From Candidatus Melainabacteria bacterium (lineage in GTDB: Bacteria; Cyanobacteriota; Vampirovibrionia; Obscuribacterales; Obscuribacteraceae), in NCBI GenBank assembly GCA_003151275.1, contig PLXC01000074.1:1-64000 (forward strand): a stretch of DNA of 64,000 bases. Direction: 5' to 3'. Every line of letters starts with the position of its first letter. Within the stretch, counting starts at the first letter, position 1. Below the pieces are notes generated by a model. That model saw only the letters and a list, made by a program, of their open reading frames with translations. It was not told where the DNA came from and did no database searches. Shown here piece after piece: positions 18,507 through 26,391 of the stretch. Position numbers and translations under genes: made by a program.

Positions 18507-19291
18507 ATTGTAGACCCCGTCGGCGGATTGCCGAATTCATGCCAAGCTGATCCACCGCGCTTGAATAATTCCCAATACTTTCGATCCTGACCAGAGCTCC
18601 CCGGCGCGAAAGCCAGGTCGCCTTCAAGAACGTTGAAGCTTCCACTTGCCACGGTTGCAGTCCTGATCGCTCCGCCTATCCTCACTTTCAGGCGACTTCC
18701 CGGTTGAAAATTGTCCGGGAGCTCGTCACCGCTGCGAAAGGTGGTTTTCATATTTCCAAATGAGTCCACATAACCAATCACTTCTTTCGGCGGGTCCGGA
18801 ATTGTGGTGGCCACATCAAGCTTGTGCAAAAGGAATGAGAAATCTTCCTTGATTGCCGCCCAGACCTTCTTGGGGAAATAATCGCGTGAGCGAAATTGGC
18901 TGCCCTGATCCTCACTGACAGTGCTCCACAATTCTCTGATATCAGTTTTGACAAATGATAATGAATGTCCGCTATTCACGGCAATAATTTCCACGCCGTT
19001 GCTTAGCGTGCAAAACAGCAGACCTTCACCTTCGTTGTTTGTACGCGCTTGTTTGATATCTTTTCGCGGCGCGCAATTTGCAAATATCAGCAAATCTTTC
19101 GGTCGCAATTCTTCTTCTGCGTTACCAAGCTGAGCGACGAGAAAACCGGTAGCGATCGTATCAAAAGAACTGACGCTACTCATGTGTATGCGCACAGAGC
19201 CGGGCAGTCCGGCGCAGAACGCCGAAAAAACTTCTGCCCATGCCATATCGCCTGGTGCGTAATCACAAATAAGATGAAGATAGTTGTTCAT
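18488..19291 (-). CDS. Divergent SAM hydroxide adenosyltransferase-like protein (DUF62 fold)
   Basis: About 267 residues with the two-domain layout of SAM-dependent halogenase/hydroxide adenosyltransferases. The N-terminal domain shows LHLICDYAPGDMAWAEVF, a helical IATGFLVAQLG, and NGVEIIAVNSGHSLSFV (the GYFVAPDNGLL-like segment). The C-terminal domain has IGYVDSFGNMKTTF, which matches the hallmark D-x-FGN-x-x-T motif. The usual VDPGVG segment reads NCAPRKD instead, so catalysis as in canonical members (SAM plus water to adenosine plus methionine) is uncertain. The start ATG at 19291 is preferred to 19315 because GAG lies 6 nt upstream. It overlaps the xpt 3' end tail-to-tail. Confidence 0.65.
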   Translation of the reverse strand: MNNYLHLICDYAPGDMAWAEVFSAFCAGLPGSVRIHMSSVSSFDTIATGFLVAQLGNAEEELRPKDLLIFANCAPRKDIKQARTNNEGEGLLFCTLSNGVEIIAVNSGHSLSFVKTDIRELWSTVSEDQGSQFRSRDYFPKKVWAAIKEDFSFLLHKLDVATTIPDPPKEVIGYVDSFGNMKTTFRSGDELPDNFQPGSRLKVRIGGAIRTATVASGSFNVLEGDLAFAPGSSGQDRKYWELFKRGGSAWHEFGNPPTGSTIHIEVT

Positions 19292-19400
19292 ATTAATCTC
19301 GTATTTTGTAACCATAGACTAGCACGCGTAAATGCGTTGCGCGACGCTTTGCGAAGCATAATCACATGCCACCACTTGCAGTTTTTTCCGAAATAACTTC

Positions 19401-19427
19401 TTGACACTATCCATATACGTGTACTAA
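19401..19427 (+). promoter_or_regulatory. Candidate promoter with consensus -35
   Basis: A perfect TTGACA at 19401-19406, with TACTAA at 19422-19427 (spacer 15 nt) or TAAGCT at 19425-19430 (18 nt) as possible -10 elements. It lies 30-35 nt upstream of a small ORF with a good ribosome binding site. Confidence 0.45.
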
Positions 19428-19458
19428 GCTAGAAGTTCACCATATTGGAGTTGGGGCT

Positions 19459-19638
19459 ATGAGATCGCTGGCAAAAACTAATGTTGCTTACACGTCGAAG
19501 CAGGCAATGCAGCGGTTCTTGGGCGCGGATACAATCCGAGGCGGTTCCACGGTGTGCGGATTTATAAATACAAGAGAGTGGCTCAATGAGACACCAGGCG
19601 CATCGCCGATACCGATGCATCCTCAGCCTCGTCGTTAG
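19459..19638 (+). CDS. Small protein of unknown function (59 aa)
   Basis: ATG at 19459 follows GGAG by 8 nt and a TTGACA-type promoter by about 35 nt; TAG at 19636-19638. The product starts MRSLAKTNVAYTSKQ and ends in a Pro-rich PIPMHPQPRR tail, with one Cys and two helical-looking segments. I recognise no family. A 152-residue frame on the opposite strand covers this region but has no good start signal and an unlikely Cys/Arg/His-rich composition. Confidence 0.5.
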   Translation: MRSLAKTNVAYTSKQAMQRFLGADTIRGGSTVCGFINTREWLNETPGASPIPMHPQPRR

Positions 19639-19780
19639 TTGAAAAACCTCTAAAACATAGTCAGAGACTTGCAGTTCGATCGATGCAATAAGCGTCGTCG
19701 TGTGACAGTTGTGCGTCCTGAATTGCGAAAGACATTTCACTAGCTGATCGAAGTCAGTGAATGTTATCAACCCAATAGAA

Positions 19781-19977
19781 TTGGCGAGCGCATCGCCAAC
19801 CGTTGGAATGCCTGACCGGCTGTGACAGAGCCGGTTCGGCTCACAACGCTCTCGCGCACCATTCGTGGTGCTCGCGCTGGAGCGCACGCGTCTCGCGTGC
19901 TTCGAAGAAGTAAAAAGATGATGGGAAAATGAAAGCCCTCACATGGTCCTGAAATGGAGCGCGCGCGTCGCGCGTGC
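19781..19977. repeat. Cluster of five consecutive hairpins, last two a tandem duplication
   Basis: Five perfect or near-perfect stem-loops follow one another. TTGGCGA/TCGCCAA at 19781-19799 has a 5-nt loop. ACCGGCT/AGCCGGT at 19815-19835 has a 7-nt loop. GCACCA/TGGTGC at 19856-19871 has a TTCG tetraloop. GCACGCG/CGCGTGC at 19884-19900 has a 3-nt loop. GCGCGCG/CGCGTGC at 19961-19977 includes one G-T pair. The last two sit in 77-nt-spaced copies beginning TGGAGCGC and ending CGAA, and the downstream A-rich/ATGAT sequence is also shared. The cluster ends 35 nt before the ATG of the next small gene. Confidence 0.7.
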
Positions 19978-20012
19978 TCGAACGAAAACAAAAATGATAG
20001 GAGGAAAAAATC

Positions 20013-20300
20013 ATGCGATTCGTTCTTTATGTAACTAGGTTGCCCAGAAACCTTTTGCTCGTATTCGTTGAAAGAGTATTCGTTAGCGCCAACGGTTTGG
20101 TCTGCGACACTCCTGAGCGAATCGCATATAAGACTCGATTCGCGGGCTTTATGCGCTTGTCGCGCTGGATAAAACAGAATAAGCAGACTTCCTCTCAGGA
20201 TCCGACGAATGTCAGCGACGCAGACTCGACCGCAAGTGAGTTTGCAAAACGCAGACACGAGGCAATTCGTTCGCAAATGATACATGGCGGATTAAGGTGA
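20013..20300 (+). CDS. Small basic protein of unknown function (95 aa)
   Basis: A strong Shine-Dalgarno (AGGAGG, 8 nt before ATG) supports translation. The N-terminal third is hydrophobic/amphipathic (LLLVFVERVFVSANGLV), the middle is basic (YKTRFAGFMRLSRWIKQNK), and the C-terminus is polar then charged (SEFAKRRHEAIRSQM). I recognise no family. The gene probably belongs to one transcription unit with the 59-aa ORF and the hairpin cluster upstream. Its stop overlaps the end of the convergent PH-like gene by 9 nt. Confidence 0.65.
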   Translation: MRFVLYVTRLPRNLLLVFVERVFVSANGLVCDTPERIAYKTRFAGFMRLSRWIKQNKQTSSQDPTNVSDADSTASEFAKRRHEAIRSQMIHGGLR

Positions 20301-20783
20301 TACCACCAGTAATTCGACCATCATACAAGTGTCCCGCTGCAGCTGGGTGTCTTTCATATGTGAGACGTGAAAACACCCATGCAGGGAGCGTAACCGAGTC
20401 ATCTGACGGTTATGCTCCCCGGCAGCGGTTTTTTCGCAATGGTTATCGTCGAGCTGGTGAATCCTGATCTGGTTCATCCGGTCGGCGAGGAAGCGGAAAT
20501 GAATCATGTTGCGTTTTAGCACGCGTATGTCGGTTACCGCATAGAGAATTGAACGAGGTGGAGGGCGAAACGTCCACATAATGCCCAGGACCGTCGCCGC
20601 AATAATTGCCAAAGCTGCTAGATAAGCCTTCGCTACAATCACCAGTAAGATCGTGACCACGCCGAGCAACGTAAATACCATACGCATTTTTGCTACTCTT
20701 CCCCTTCTTCCTTCGAACAAAATCGTTTCTGAGGGTTTTATCTCAGAATATAAAAGTGTATACAGTATCGAATGCGTTCTCAC
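20292..20783 (-). CDS. PH-like (bPH2/YdbS-type) membrane protein
   Basis: A 163-residue protein: an N-terminal ILFEGRRGRVAKMR lead-in, two adjacent membrane helices (VFTLLGVVTILLVIVA and AYLAALAIIAATVLGIMW), and then SILYAVTDIRVLKRN. That layout is the start of bacterial PH-domain membrane proteins, where YAVTDRRVL opens the first strands. The second half (residues 100-135) is less typical than expected for the fold, so a decayed or divergent PH domain is possible. The start is GTG. No function can be given beyond a probable envelope-associated role. Confidence 0.5.
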   Translation of the reverse strand: MRTHSILYTLLYSEIKPSETILFEGRRGRVAKMRMVFTLLGVVTILLVIVAKAYLAALAIIAATVLGIMWTFRPPPRSILYAVTDIRVLKRNMIHFRFLADRMNQIRIHQLDDNHCEKTAAGEHNRQMTRLRSLHGCFHVSHMKDTQLQRDTCMMVELLVVSP

Positions 20784-20891
20784 GTTACATGATGCTCCAA
20801 ACCTGAGAAGTAGCTATTGCTTGTTGTCCTTTGAGAGGCACCACAGACGGTGATTTCGGAAAGAGGTAGAGCAGCGTATAGCATCCATGCT

Positions 20892-21584
20892 TCATAGGTT
20901 TAGTTCTTTGTTCGTATCAGGTGCAACAATGTCGGGAGGGGTATGAGAATAATCAATAGCACCCTGTTGCTTCCATGGTCCAATGCGGTGCACATTTCTC
21001 GGCGGTAGAGCGTCTGTAGCCTTCATCGATAGGTTAGAAGGACCATCTTTGCTGGAAAAATCAATTGTGCATTGCAAATAGTGGACACCAGATTTGAGTG
21101 GAAATGAAAATGATCTGTGTGTACTCAACGACATAATCGATGCCGCGGCGAGTCCGTCGAATTGTGGAGTGCCGCTGTTTCGACTAACTAGAGGGAAACT
21201 TATTTCCCCACTTTCTGATACCACAAATGTGACCTCGCAAGAAGTATTGCCGGGAATGGATGAGAACGTCTTGCTGGATCGAAACTTGTTGAAACGGTCA
21301 GAGATTAAGGGCAGGACGTTTTCTTTCCATTTATTCCACTCATCGGTTTTCAAAGGAATCCGCGCACTTGTATCGTCCGTTCTACCTCCATCCTTTGCTT
21401 GATTGGACTTGTTCGGCACTTCTACAGATCGACTTGACCCTTCGTGTTTAGGCGCAACGCTTTGTGGGGCAGGCGGTCGGCGGATCACGGCGTCTTCTGC
21501 TTTCGCCGCGTTGCTACACGCGATCAAGGAAGCAGTCATGACAGCCAATAAACTTAGCTTAAATCGCAGGCTTCGTTCTCTCAT
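20892..21584 (-). CDS. Lipoprotein with TonB-C-like domain
   Basis: The signal peptide ends in a lipobox, SLIAC (Cys23), so the protein should be lipid-anchored. A Pro/Ser-rich linker (30-75) precedes a domain with CEVTFVVSESGEISFPLVSRNSGTPQFDGLAAASIMSL, the strand-helix pattern of TonB C-terminal domains (about 115-175). No TonB N-terminal membrane anchor or ExbBD genes are nearby, so energy transduction is not implied; it is more likely a periplasmic or surface protein using this fold. It is transcribed divergently from the 91-aa gene at 21684. Confidence 0.65.
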   Translation of the reverse strand: MRERSLRFKLSLLAVMTASLIACSNAAKAEDAVIRRPPAPQSVAPKHEGSSRSVEVPNKSNQAKDGGRTDDTSARIPLKTDEWNKWKENVLPLISDRFNKFRSSKTFSSIPGNTSCEVTFVVSESGEISFPLVSRNSGTPQFDGLAAASIMSLSTHRSFSFPLKSGVHYLQCTIDFSSKDGPSNLSMKATDALPPRNVHRIGPWKQQGAIDYSHTPPDIVAPDTNKELNL

Positions 21585-21683
21585 TTAGTTTGACACCCGT
21601 CGGCTGGCCACAAGCAGAGAACTTTCAGGTCGTTTAAAACTTCAGTCTACACCTTTACTGAACCGCCTCATTGTTGTATAAAA

Positions 21684-21959
21684 ATGTCGGTCTACCGGGT
21701 CATCCAGTCACAGGGACAAGCATGGCTAGCATTGACATTCGCAGGGCAGCAATACAAGTGGACGGCAAAGTATGATAACGATTGGGTAGATCCCAGCATC
21801 TTAAGTAGGATGGGCACATTGCTGAAAAAGTCTGGTTCTGAAAAACGGTTTGCTTGCGTCGATACAAGAGGTCAGGATGCATTGATCCTTTGCTTGCCGC
21901 TATCCAAACTAAAACAGTTCGAAGATCGCACTGGGATCCAGGTTGAGTTGCTTGAATAG
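21684..21959 (+). CDS. Conserved-looking small protein of unknown function (91 aa)
   Basis: I recognise no family. The sequence has a balanced soluble-protein composition with alternating hydrophobic strands (AWLALTFAGQQYKWTAKY, KRFACVDTRGQDALILCL). No Shine-Dalgarno precedes the ATG; TATAAA ends only 1 nt before it, which would place a transcription start inside the gene if that box were used. The end overlaps the CPBP protease frame by 17 nt, so the two are probably coupled. Confidence 0.5.
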   Translation: MSVYRVIQSQGQAWLALTFAGQQYKWTAKYDNDWVDPSILSRMGTLLKKSGSEKRFACVDTRGQDALILCLPLSKLKQFEDRTGIQVELLE

Positions 21960-22836
21960 CATCAAAAAGGTTTGGCTGCATCCTGCGACTCAAATATTCG
22001 TATACGTGGTCATGTTCCTCTCGATGCTGTACGGATCGTGGCTAGTCATCTGGGCTTTCGTCCCTGCGGATTTTAAAACCAGGTTGATGACTCAGGAAAT
22101 AATGGAAGCGGTTTACTCCGTTCTTCTTTTGTTTTTGTTCGCCAAGTTTGTGCAAAAGCGTGATTTTAAAAGCACCGGAATCGTCAAGAAAGGAGCCCTG
22201 ATCGAGACGCTGATTGGATTTGTCCTCGGCTTTGTAGTCTCAGGCGGCGCCATTCTCGGCATGATTCTCCTCGGTGGCTACAAAGTGCTGAACGTAAATA
22301 CCTCAGCGAATCTCGTCTACCCTTTGATCCTTTTCTTCTTCGCGGCGGCAGTTGAAGAAGTGATTTTTCGACTGTTTATTTTTCAGACTTGCGAAAAGCG
22401 CTGGGGCACAGTAAAAGCATTGACTATCACGTCTGTTCTGTTTGGCTTGATACACATGATCAACACGGTGAAGAGCGCATCAGTCGAGCAACAGCTGACT
22501 GGATGCATTTTTCTGATCTTCGAAGCAGGGTTTTTGCTTAACGCAGTATTTCTGATCAACCGGAGAGTTTGGCTTCCGTTGGGAATGCATTGGGCCTGGA
22601 ATTTTTTTGAAGGTCCCATTTTTGGCACGATCGTGTCCGGACAAAACTTTGGTGCGTCGTTCTTGATCGCGCAGGTAAGCGGATCCTTCTTAGTCAACGG
22701 TGGTCCGTTCGGACCTGAGGGCAGCGTGCCGGGTTTAATTGTTGGTATCGGATGTGGTGCATTGGCGACGTGGTTTGCTGTGACCAGAGGAGCCTGGCGT
22801 GAGCGATCTGACACGACTGTTGAGCGGAACGAATGA
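21943..22836 (+). CDS. CPBP family intramembrane metalloprotease
   Basis: A 297-residue polytopic protein with the CPBP/CAAX-protease (Abi) motifs: EEVIFR (Glu138-Glu139, Arg143), FGLIH (His171) and HWAWN (about 218-222), all expected catalytic or metal ligands. Family members are glutamic-type or metal-assisted intramembrane proteases, used in bacteriocin immunity or protein processing in some bacteria. The start is TTG, at 21943 or 21952, within the end of the preceding 91-aa gene, which may be its partner. It converges with the SGNH hydrolase gene, with only 16 nt between their ends. Confidence 0.85.
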   Translation: MSCLNSIKKVWLHPATQIFVYVVMFLSMLYGSWLVIWAFVPADFKTRLMTQEIMEAVYSVLLLFLFAKFVQKRDFKSTGIVKKGALIETLIGFVLGFVVSGGAILGMILLGGYKVLNVNTSANLVYPLILFFFAAAVEEVIFRLFIFQTCEKRWGTVKALTITSVLFGLIHMINTVKSASVEQQLTGCIFLIFEAGFLLNAVFLINRRVWLPLGMHWAWNFFEGPIFGTIVSGQNFGASFLIAQVSGSFLVNGGPFGPEGSVPGLIVGIGCGALATWFAVTRGAWRERSDTTVERNE

Positions 22837-22852
22837 TTCGAGCGGTGCAGGA

Positions 22853-24436
22853 CTACTTATGTACTTGGTCCTTAATATGATTTGCTACAGCGTTGCCAAT
22901 CAATTCATAGCCCTTAGTCGTGAAGTGCAGTTTGTCGTCTGCGGCAAGACCCTTAGAATGCCAATCTTCGATGGAACCAGGGCCACCCATCGATTGACGC
23001 AAGTCAAAGAAATCGAGGCCGTTCTTTTCAGCGACAGCTTTCTGTGCTGCAACGACGTTATCCAATCCTGGTAAGGTGTTGCCTTTATTTGCTCCAGTGA
23101 TGGAGTCGCCGTCACTTGGTCCGACGATCAGGATAGACGCGTTTGGATCACGTTCTCGAACGTTATCGATCAATTTCTGATAACTCTGTTCGTAGGCTGC
23201 TTGATTCACGTTACCAGCTGAATCGTTACTGCCGAATGAAAGAATTACTAAGTCTGGATGGTCCTTTTGGATTGGCTTATCGAGCCAGTTTGTTGGGTCA
23301 GTTAACGGATAGTTGGCGCTGATTCCTACCTTCGCCATCGTGTCGTATTGCACCGGACCGAGCGATTTGAGAGCGTCTTCAATGGCTTTCGGTTCGGTTC
23401 CACCGGCAACGTGTGAATCTCCGTATTGCAGAACGCTGATTGGGGCACCGCCGCTATTTGCTCGATCTATTGCTTCTTGAAGATGAGCTAAACCTCCACC
23501 GTTTGGCGTTGGGCTAGGCACGTCTTTTAATGGAGGTAGGTCCGAGACATTCGCTGTTGGAGCGTTAGAAATTGTGGAATCGCCGCCGCTCGGGGCAGAT
23601 CCGCCGCCGCCAGCCGAAGAGTCGCCTCCTCCTCCGCCACCACCGGTGGAACCACCACCGCCGCCACCTCTGTCCATTCCTCCGCCTCCACCGCCCGAAG
23701 ATCCTCCACCACTGCCGCCTGACGAACCGGAGTCCGATGGCGCTGATTGTTGAGGAGCTGGCTGCGGTGACGCGTCGGTGCTTGGAGCAGCAGGTGCATC
23801 TGGTTGAGGAGCCGGTTGTGGCGAAGAGTCGCTAGGCGGAGTTACAGCTTGAGGAGTGTCGATTGGCACCGGTGCTGGTGGCAAGTCTGGCTCCTTGGAT
23901 AATTGATTTAGCCAATCTTGTGGTACCTTTTGACCTTTGTTATTTCTGGTAAAGTAGCTGATCAGATCTTTGATGGCTGCCTTCTGCAGCTGGTCTGCCA
24001 CTTTCTTTCCATCTACTTCGGTCTTGTTTTTTGTTTGCAGTTCAACATTAATAGAATCGTCTTTGTTCGGAGTTTTCTTATCTGGATTAGCTTTTAGTTT
24101 GCCGTCTGCACCAAGAAAGAAATCTGGCTGCTGACCACTCTTTGCGTTTTCCGCAGGCGTGGAGAATGAGACACCGGAAGCTTTATCAAAGATTGGACGA
24201 AGTTGATCGGCGGTTGCAGGCGGCAGAGAGTCGATCCCTTTTCCATAGATGTCGGAGGAGAAATTGACGGAGGCAGGTAACTCGCGCGGTGCAGCATAAG
24301 CTAATCGCGGTAACAGGTCGCTGTAGGCGTGCACGAAAAGGTTGTTAGTCACCGCACCAGATGCAGTGGGGTTAAAACTCTCCATTGGCGTGGACGGCGG
24401 CGTCATTAGTGGCAGACCTTGGTTGCTTTCCAGCAC
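22853..24436 (-). CDS. SGNH/GDSL-type hydrolase with long Gly-rich linker
   Basis: A 527-residue protein. The C-terminal domain has the SGNH blocks: QYGDSHVAGG (block I, nucleophile Ser near 339), SFGSNDS (block III, Asn near 404) and DKLHFTTKGYE (block V, Asp/His near 502). The N-terminal 190 residues are of unknown fold. Between them lie a Pro/Ser-rich stretch and a Gly/Ser-rich linker (about 235-290) with runs of up to seven glycines. No signal peptide is evident. SGNH enzymes hydrolyse esters, often acetyl groups on polysaccharide or peptidoglycan. The start codon is uncertain (GTG at 24436, or an ATG ten codons later). It has its own promoter. Confidence 0.8.
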   Translation of the reverse strand: MLESNQGLPLMTPPSTPMESFNPTASGAVTNNLFVHAYSDLLPRLAYAAPRELPASVNFSSDIYGKGIDSLPPATADQLRPIFDKASGVSFSTPAENAKSGQQPDFFLGADGKLKANPDKKTPNKDDSINVELQTKNKTEVDGKKVADQLQKAAIKDLISYFTRNNKGQKVPQDWLNQLSKEPDLPPAPVPIDTPQAVTPPSDSSPQPAPQPDAPAAPSTDASPQPAPQQSAPSDSGSSGGSGGGSSGGGGGGMDRGGGGGGSTGGGGGGGDSSAGGGGSAPSGGDSTISNAPTANVSDLPPLKDVPSPTPNGGGLAHLQEAIDRANSGGAPISVLQYGDSHVAGGTEPKAIEDALKSLGPVQYDTMAKVGISANYPLTDPTNWLDKPIQKDHPDLVILSFGSNDSAGNVNQAAYEQSYQKLIDNVRERDPNASILIVGPSDGDSITGANKGNTLPGLDNVVAAQKAVAEKNGLDFFDLRQSMGGPGSIEDWHSKGLAADDKLHFTTKGYELIGNAVANHIKDQVHK

Positions 24437-24543
24437 ACGCGTTTACATAATCGTAAGATGTTTGCTGTGTGGTTAAACCTGCACAGGACATCTCGCAAAC
24501 CGTGATCACGGCTGGAGTGGTAATTATTAGTTTGAGCGATCAA

Positions 24544-24572
24544 ACTATATCAGCGGTGTTTAATGTTGTCAA
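24544..24572 (-). promoter_or_regulatory. Strong promoter of the SGNH hydrolase gene
   Basis: Read on the minus strand: consensus TTGACA (24572-24567), a 17-nt spacer and TATAGT (24549-24544). It implies a leader of about 100 nt before the start codon. Apart from this, the 296-nt gap between the SGNH and PLD-like genes shows nothing supported. Confidence 0.65.
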
Positions 24573-24732
24573 TATCGCCCCGTCGGTCCTTCAGACGGAT
24601 AGCACGGCGCCCTGGGCTGCAGCTGCGGCGGGCGTCGGCACTGGCAGCGGCAAAACCAGTTCAACGGAGCGATGCCGCCAAACTGCATGGAGACACAAGG
24701 GTCTGGTCCACTAAAGTTTCTTGTCACTTCAG

Positions 24733-25899
24733 CTACTGTTCCGCAGCATAAGGGCTCGTCCAGACTTTATCGAATATCTTGGTAAGAGACTTGATGACTT
24801 TGGCAATGTGGACTGTCGCGCCCACATTGCGCGAACTGGTGAAATAGTTAGCGCTCCAGTTTTCGCTTCCGACCCACGCCGACGAATGATCAACAATGCA
24901 ATATTTGCTGTGCACCAGCCTCGCAAATGGGATCGGACCACCGGACCATTCTGGAATCGTCACCACCTTCACCTGGATGTTCGGAAGCTGAGCCAATACT
25001 TTCAAATCGGAACGCCCTTCTTTCAGAGCCGTCTTGTCCACAAGAAGTTGAACATGAACGCTGCGAGCTGCTGCTTCACGAATAGCAGTATCAAGAACGT
25101 TCCAATGCTCAGAACTTTTAGGAATTTTGGTATTGTATTCGTAAACCTGGATTCGCAGCGATGACTTCGCGGTGTTGATCATCTGCACAAGCGCATGCAG
25201 TGTGTCCGAGACACCTTCAGGCAACGATGATGCAGGTGAGCCGACCACTTTAAGATCAGCACGTTCTTTGAGCCTCACAGGTTTTGTATCTTTTTTTTCA
25301 GTGGGCAATGATAAGACGCCCGAAAGTGGCATGGCATTTTCCCAATCTTTTGAAAAGATGCCTTCCAGATCTGAGCCGATCCGAGCATCTTTGATACGAA
25401 GCCCCACCTCGTGCACATGCGTCAAAGCAACCCAATCAAAATTGGCACTGCCGACAAACGAGTCAGAGTGATCCACGATAAAGTATTTCGAGTGTTGGAT
25501 CCCTCCAGACGATGAGAAGTCTACTACTCGTACTTGAATGAACGGTTTGCTGATGAGGTCGAATACATCGCTTCGGTACTTCTTAAAGAATTTGGAGTCT
25601 ACCAAAAGACGCACTGCCACTCCTCGGCTCGGTGCGGCTCTTAGTGCAGCGAGCACCGGTTCTAGTGCCTCGCCTGATTTATTACAGATGTAGAACTCTT
25701 CGAGATCAATGCTCTTTTTCGCACCATTGATCATCGCTACCCAAACTTGTGGCGTCTGCCTGAGTCCCTTAACAGCGAGATTCGTTTCAATCGGCACGTT
25801 TTGGACAACTTGCACAGAAGGATGTGCAGATGCCGTCAGACCCATCATGCAGATGACCAGAGTGTTCAGAAGAATCAATGATGTCTTTAAGAAGGTCAT
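24733..25899 (-). CDS. Exported phospholipase D-like protein
   Basis: A signal peptide (LILLNTLVICMMGLTASA) is followed by two PLD repeats, each with an HKD motif: QHSKYFIVDHSDSFVGSANFD near residue 136 and VHSKYCIVDHSSAWVGSENWS near 330. Both have H-x-K-x4-D, so the enzyme should be active. The family cleaves or transfers phosphodiester bonds in phospholipids or nucleic acids. Export suggests action on envelope or external phospholipids, as with the exported patatin at 4701-5774. It is preceded by the response-regulator operon on the same strand, 114 nt away. Confidence 0.88.
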   Translation of the reverse strand: MTFLKTSLILLNTLVICMMGLTASAHPSVQVVQNVPIETNLAVKGLRQTPQVWVAMINGAKKSIDLEEFYICNKSGEALEPVLAALRAAPSRGVAVRLLVDSKFFKKYRSDVFDLISKPFIQVRVVDFSSSGGIQHSKYFIVDHSDSFVGSANFDWVALTHVHEVGLRIKDARIGSDLEGIFSKDWENAMPLSGVLSLPTEKKDTKPVRLKERADLKVVGSPASSLPEGVSDTLHALVQMINTAKSSLRIQVYEYNTKIPKSSEHWNVLDTAIREAAARSVHVQLLVDKTALKEGRSDLKVLAQLPNIQVKVVTIPEWSGGPIPFARLVHSKYCIVDHSSAWVGSENWSANYFTSSRNVGATVHIAKVIKSLTKIFDKVWTSPYAAEQ

Positions 25900-26013
25900 T
25901 TATGTCTTCTTCAACTGCAATCGGGCGTCGTTGTGAATCCACGTTTCAGGCATATCAACATAGCATTCGATAAACTAGCGTCCAGCAATCCAACACCGTA
26001 TCTGGTGCTCCGG

Positions 26014-26382
26014 CTATTTTTTGACAGCGTTAATCAATTTCGACATGCGCTCAGAAAGATCTTTCAACTTGAATGGCTTTCTCATGTAGTCGTTGGCACC
26101 TGAATCCAAGCCCATCTGGCGTTCGGCTGCCGAATCATTGCCACTAAGCATCATGATTGGCGTGGTGCCGCCACCAGCACGATATTGTTTGCAAATCTCG
26201 ATGCCCGTCATCTCAGGCAACTGCCAATCCATAAGAACGATGTCAAAATCGCCAAACCGCAGCTGTTCGACTGCGTCATATCCAGTGCTGGCAGTTTCAA
26301 CAAGGTGCTTCTCGAATATAAGCCATTGCTTCACAGTCTCTGCGAGCGATTCGTCGTCTTCTACCAAAAGCACTTTAGCCAT
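26014..26382 (-). CDS. Single-domain response regulator (CheY-like)
   Basis: A 122-residue receiver domain: acidic pair Asp9-Asp10, phospho-acceptor Asp52 in LMDWQLPEMTG, a Ser in MMLSGNDS and Lys in the RKPFK loop. There is no output domain. It starts 9 nt after the stop of the REC/Hpt/GGDEF gene, so it is co-transcribed. The Hpt domain of that partner is a plausible phosphate donor or sink, which would make the pair a small phosphorelay. Confidence 0.9.
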   Translation of the reverse strand: MAKVLLVEDDESLAETVKQWLIFEKHLVETASTGYDAVEQLRFGDFDIVLMDWQLPEMTGIEICKQYRAGGGTTPIMMLSGNDSAAERQMGLDSGANDYMRKPFKLKDLSERMSKLINAVKK

Positions 26383-26391
26383 TTCATTGCC

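Noticed and set aside
19429..20285. Two long minus-strand frames (152 and 172 codons) over the hairpin region and the 95-aa ORF
   Set aside because: Composition is rich in Cys, Arg and His in a non-protein-like pattern, with no convincing RBS; the plus-strand small ORFs have better start signals.
20292..20783. Frameshift in the PH-like gene
   Set aside because: An alternative phase reads a plausible strand (LPGSITVR) but hits a stop at once and the original frame continues to a sensible end; evidence is too weak to call a pseudogene.
24469..24751. Plus-strand frames between the SGNH and PLD-like genes
   Set aside because: They run antisense over the SGNH promoter, have no RBS and an Ala/Arg-rich random-looking composition.
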